Assembly: GCA_030248295.1 (NCBI GenBank)
Contig: JASANH010000117.1
Span: 181,364 to 245,363, forward strand
Source of the DNA: Mesodorylaimus sp. YZB2_4
Taxonomy: Eukaryota; Nematoda; Enoplea; Dorylaimida; Dorylaimidae
DNA length: 64,000 nucleotides
Direction: 5' to 3'
Under the pieces are notes generated by a model, which saw nothing but the letters and a program-made list of their open reading frames with translations, was not told where the DNA came from and did not search any database. A program made the position numbers and the translations under genes. Below, piece by piece: positions 60,088 through 64,000 of this stretch (within the stretch, counting starts at the first letter, position 1; every line of letters begins with the position of its first letter).

Positions 60088-62744
60088 ATGGCTGCGTTTT
60101 TGGGAGGTAAGATTACATTACGTGCACTAACACGATGTTTTGGAAACTTCAATCTATTTGCAATTATTAGGAATCAAAAACAGCCTCAAGTTGGACGAGG
60201 TTGCTGGTGGAATGGCGTCGAAACTAAATTCTGCCAAAGAGTTTTTACAACACCAACAACAAGCTGTGGCCGAGTCAGGGCCTGTGAAAGCTGTGAGAGA
60301 GAAAATGGGCAATTTGATGCCTCAAAATGTGGTTCAGTTTAGTCATTACCTAAGTAAGTGACTCTGAGGGCTCGCGCTTTCGCAAGCTCAACCAGCGCAT
60401 CCCTGAGACAAGAACTTGACAGGCTGATCAAGTTTTTCAACATACCCATAGATTTCTAGTTTTAAAAGTCTCAGCGTCATTAATCTTATCGATGTCACTT
60501 CCTTAGTTGTTTTGTGTCCCCATACTCAAAATATCAGGAAATGACAACTGGCAATAGTCACAAAATTTACGCCATTTTTGGCCTGCTGCTGTTGCAACAG
60601 TCTCAATGAATGTAAATGTGTTTTCATTCCAACGATGAGCCCTGCAAGAACTTTGACGGGCATGTCCAACTATTTCCCATTCATTGTCCATACTATACAA
60701 TTAAGAATAAATGACCGTTTCTGCCAGCGGGTCAATATTTACCGTAAGCAACAAAACGAGCCCGGTCTTCCATGCACCTCATACATTTTATCAACGCTCT
60801 AGTTGGTGATAGAAAACGTTGGCCATCCTGTGGCTTTAGCTGATAGAATTTCATCCATTTTTCTTATTTGTGTGAACCGTAGGGACCAAAATCGATGAGG
60901 CAGAAAAGGAAAAAGTTTGAAGTGGGTGTATTGATGGCTCTGGTAAAGTGGAGGATAATATGGCGCGGTGAGCACGAAAATGCCTGACTTTTGATGGACC
61001 TTTTTCTTGCGTGGTCTGAACTGATGTCGTGTGGTGGCTTGTGCTGATAACAACAGACACGCCAAGATAAAATTGGAAGACAGATCAGACTTCAAGTCTT
61101 TCAGTTAACAAGAAAAGATGGCTGATCTTGTTTACAAATCTTTGATCTTTCTCTCACGCTACAGTAATAAGTAAGAAGCTACGTCATGAGTGAGGCCTAC
61201 GTCAACTTTGCTTTTTGAATGGGTGAAATAATTGCATTTTCTCACATTCAATGGCGATGTGTTTTCCGCCTGGACAATCGGTTGCTAGGAGACATCCCTT
61301 TGTGCTGAATCAATGAGTGTTCTGATACCGATTCGAAACAGCTGATTACCCGCACTTATCTTCGTCAATATCAGCATACCTCTGCTCTTATTCCCCATTG
61401 CTTTCATGCTTGACGAATACACTTGGATAGGAGAAGACTGCTTGCTTGCATTGATTCCATGGACCTGGTTGCTTCCTCCGAGCACTCTTTGTCTTATGCC
61501 TTGTATATTTTGCCAACAGTATCTCTTGACATGCAACCCAAAAATCCAGTGTGCAAACTGGCCCAGAGTGAATAGCATAGGACGCACAGTGAATCCAATC
61601 GAATACTCGTTGTTCTCGTTTTAGATCCAACCAGTTGGACGAAATATTTTCCAGCAGCCAAAGGCAACAAGCAATCGCCCATCGATATAATCTCTTCCCA
61701 AGCTCAATATGATGAAACACTCGGAGATGGCCAGTTTAAGTTTACTTATTATCCCGCTGATTGTTTCGAACTTCGCAACATCGGGGCGTCCTGGCAAGTT
61801 GTTGTCAAAGAGGATACTTTGTCAAGTGAGTGCGAGATCAAGACTGTCTGCAAGAAAATGTACCTGGGCGTTTTTGCAGCCACTACTGCTCTGCATTTGC
61901 CCGGGACATACAAACTGAAACAAATACACGGCCATTGGGGAAGCGAGCCGATGAATGGATCCGAGCATTTGATTGGAGGTGTGGGGTATGCCGGAGAGGT
62001 ATGCGGGTGTCAGACGTGCATGCGGCTTGATTGGTCTATAGTCCCTTGTTGTCTGTCTCGTTATATCACCGCTCTCTTACAGATCCACATCGTCCACTTC
62101 AACATCAAATACGGTACTTTCGAAGAAGCCATGAAACATCCCGATGGCTTAGCTATATTCGCTATATTCTTGAATGTAGGCCTCTGCTCTCTCTGAACGA
62201 CTGCCAGAGTCCGCGCTATTACACGCCTTCTTCAGGAGTCTCATGACGACAGCCCGTCGCTGGAACCGTTGATACGTGTTATGAATAGAATTCAGTTCAA
62301 AGGCGATGCGTTCACGTTGCCTCAGGGCTTCGATCCGAGGTCGTTAATTCCACGTAAGGCAAAACCATTTTTACGAAGCGCTAGCTTCTCAGATTAACAC
62401 TCCTTGATTTATGCAGCATCGCACGAATACTGGACGTACGAGGGATCGATGACAACACCGCCGTGTAACGAATGCGTTATATGGACTGTCTTTAGACAAG
62501 CTATTCCCATTTCTAGTCGCCAAGTAAGGCAAAAAAGTGCATTTTTCATGAAGCATCAGAAAATGAAAATCTGGACCCTATTTTTCATTTTTAGCTGGAC
62601 GCATTCAGGTCATTATTCGCGGTGAGTGCGGAAGATAGCGAACGTAATCCTCAACGTCTAATCAATAACGTGCGACCGCCGCAAGCATTGAACGGGAGAC
62701 CGATTCGGGCTTCTTTTCGTTCTGGTGGCATCACTCAAGGTTAA
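60088..62744 (+). CDS. alpha carbonic anhydrase, catalytically intact
   Basis: Zinc enzyme interconverting CO2 and bicarbonate. Secure exons: 61625-61825, 61880-61998, 62083-62175, 62236-62353, 62417-62523, 62595-62744. Signatures: GNKQSPIDIISSQAQYDE, YKLKQIHGHWGSEPMNGSEH, GGVGYAGEIHIVHFNIKYGT, MKHPDGLAIFAIFLN, EYWTYEGSMTTPPCNECVIW, RPIRASFRSGG. The three zinc histidines (H-G-H-W-G and V-H-F-N), the gate-keeper Glu (GSEH) and TTPPC are all present. Exons of 119, 93 and 118 bases equal those of the minus-strand paralogue. Two upstream exons, 60088-60106 and 60171-60353, fit in phase and would start the protein at ATG 60088 (330 codons in total). They add a helical stretch (SKLNSAKEFLQHQQQAV, VREKMGNLMPQNVVQFSHYL) not known to me in carbonic anhydrases. 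They may instead belong to another gene. No signal peptide is seen. Confidence 0.88.
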
Positions 62745-64000
62745 TGGAATGGAAGAAAAGAGGCATAAATGACTGGAATTTTGTTCCTACGCTTTTGATA
62801 ACCCATTTCCGGAATACCAGTGTAGCTGAGCGGCTCGCTTGTATCTACCAGGCACCCGATCTATCCGCATGTGCATAGGGAGGGTCACTACGAACCTGAC
62901 TAGCTTATTTATTCATTTTCTTTTGATAAATTTTTGTTAGCGAAAACGCATAGCGTATAATTAGGAGATTTGTACATCCGCTGTCGATGTTAGTCCTAGC
63001 TTATTGCCGATCAAGGTATTGATTTTGCGAATTACCAATGGCGTATATGATCAAAAAGAGTATCTCTTTCTGACTTAGACGTGCGTCTGATGTAAAATCG
63101 ATAAGGTGATATGATAGGGCGTTGTGCTGTAGACTGGCTTGAGCTAGGGTGTGATTTTTCCTTGCTGCCGACAATAACATTATCCTGGACAAGGCGTGGT
63201 AGAGAGAGGACTGGTCTAGAGAATTGTGATATGGAAGTGAAAGTTGAGGTGGTACGAGGGGTTAGCTAATTCATAGAGCTTTTTGCTTTAGTTATTTGTT
63301 AGGTATTCCTCGTATTGGAAATTATAAGGACGTAGACGCGTGCTAGATTGCCGTGCATACGTAGGTACTCCCACCGCAAAAAGCATTTTTTAAAAATGCA
63401 AACAGTACATCAGGCTTGTACACTTAAGCGATTTTCGGATTATTATCCTTCTAGCTTACAGATGGCAGACGCCAATTTTTAGCATGGGTCGATAGAATGT
63501 AAACCTACAATGATTGCATAGACTCGCCGTTAGCCCATGAATAACAGAGTCTTCGCACTCATGATCAGAGCACGCTATGAATACACCCGAACCATTCAGA
63601 TATACAGCCAGCACGGTCTGAATGCTACTGTCAGTACGATAGACTCCTCATGTCATGTCATGTCATACTTTATCCATAGCTAAGCACCATAAGGCGCACT
63701 CGAGGGCTAAGGAACACATAATTTGACAATCATTTTGTACCGAGGCGGGAGTCGAACCCTCCCCTGTAAGAGCGCACCCAGCGTGAGAGGCAGACGCCTA
63801 CCCGCTAGGCCACGACCGCGGTACACCCCCGACCCCAACCCCACAAATCCTCGAAATCAGCCCCTCTATAAAAGAGACCCTTGACAATGGTGAACTCAAA
63901 ACTGTGTTTGGAATACCCAGTTGATGACATTTTGTGCAAATCACATGCCGTAGTAGCCAGCACCTCCCTGAAATAAAGTTATATAGAAATATTGTATTCG
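62745..64000. other. 3' flank of carbonic anhydrase and intergenic sequence
   Basis: No gene recognised. A decayed tRNA-like start (GTGTAGCTGAGCGGC, A-box-like) lies at about 62820. A SINE occupies 63649-63820. An AATAAAG string at 63973 could be a polyadenylation signal for a transcript outside the window. Confidence 0.5.
63649..63820 (-). repeat. tRNA-derived SINE, family 1, best-preserved copy
   Basis: On the minus strand: GGTCGTGGCCTAGCGGGTAG (A-box), GGCGTCTGCCTCTCACGC, GGAGGGTTCGACTCCCGCC (B-box), ACAAAATGATTGTCAAATTA, TGTTCCTTAGCCCTCGAGTG, GATAAAGTATGACATG, ending in repeated ACATG units. Internal pol III promoter, tRNA-unrelated body and short tandem tail are all present, the definition of a tRNA-derived SINE. 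Confidence 0.88.

Noticed and set aside
63726-63820. Possible functional tRNA gene
   Set aside because: A- and B-boxes are present, but the acceptor and anticodon stems do not pair, and a SINE body follows in all copies.
1-64000. CRISPR arrays, bacterial operons or integrated phage
   Set aside because: No regularly spaced repeats of CRISPR type, and all strong genes are spliced animal genes.

Overview
This is a eukaryotic (animal) genomic window with spliced genes on both strands, GT-AG introns of about 50 to 1,300 bases, long AT-rich intergenic stretches and many short dispersed repeats. The gene content (HECTD1, a CREB3-family bZIP, a class-1-like transmembrane semaphorin, a Trunk/PTTH/noggin-type cystine-knot ligand, RMND1, paired alpha carbonic anhydrases) fits an invertebrate. 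A broken collagen relic that ends in a cuticle-collagen-like Gly-Lys-Asp-Ala plus Cys-Pro motif hints at a nematode or nematomorph, but this placement is tentative.

Layout. 724-11308 (-) is a complete HECTD1 ubiquitin ligase whose 13 exons I could join in frame. It stands head to head with a 9-exon CREB3-like membrane-bound bZIP (13017-15594, +). That gene converges on a LysM-domain single-pass membrane protein (15841-16973, -), which is head to head with an 11-exon GRAMD2-type GRAM protein (18008-21654, +). A C15orf61-like intronless gene follows (22204-22686, -). After a SINE-rich gap comes a 13-exon semaphorin (25342-30083, -). 30-36 kb is almost gene-free and carries hairpin elements and tRNA-derived repeats. 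36-42 kb (-) holds an intronless unknown protein, a possible orphan exon, a secreted cystine-knot ligand precursor and the last exon of an unknown coiled-coil-like protein. 44.6-46.7 kb (-) is RMND1, followed by a four-helix membrane protein (47225-47899, -).

The right third is the most unusual. It has a collagen relic (49.7-50.1 kb), a 591-bp composite inverted-repeat element flanked by TTAG, and a carbonic-anhydrase-related gene that has lost two zinc ligands (51291-about 54487, -). A GPCR pseudogene of FMRFamide-receptor type lies at 57.2-57.9 kb, an amidated peptide precursor exon resembling CRF/DH44 hormones at 58790-59057 (+), and a carbonic anhydrase with all catalytic residues intact and a possible novel N-terminal extension at 60088-62744 (+). 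The two carbonic anhydrases share exon lengths exactly (119, 93 and 118 bases), so they are duplicates, one of which has become catalytically dead.

The genes look like ordinary independently transcribed units. No operon or trans-splice arrangement is evident. Exon joins below were worked out by hand from splice signals, reading phase and protein-family similarity. Where the phases add up to a whole number of codons I say so.
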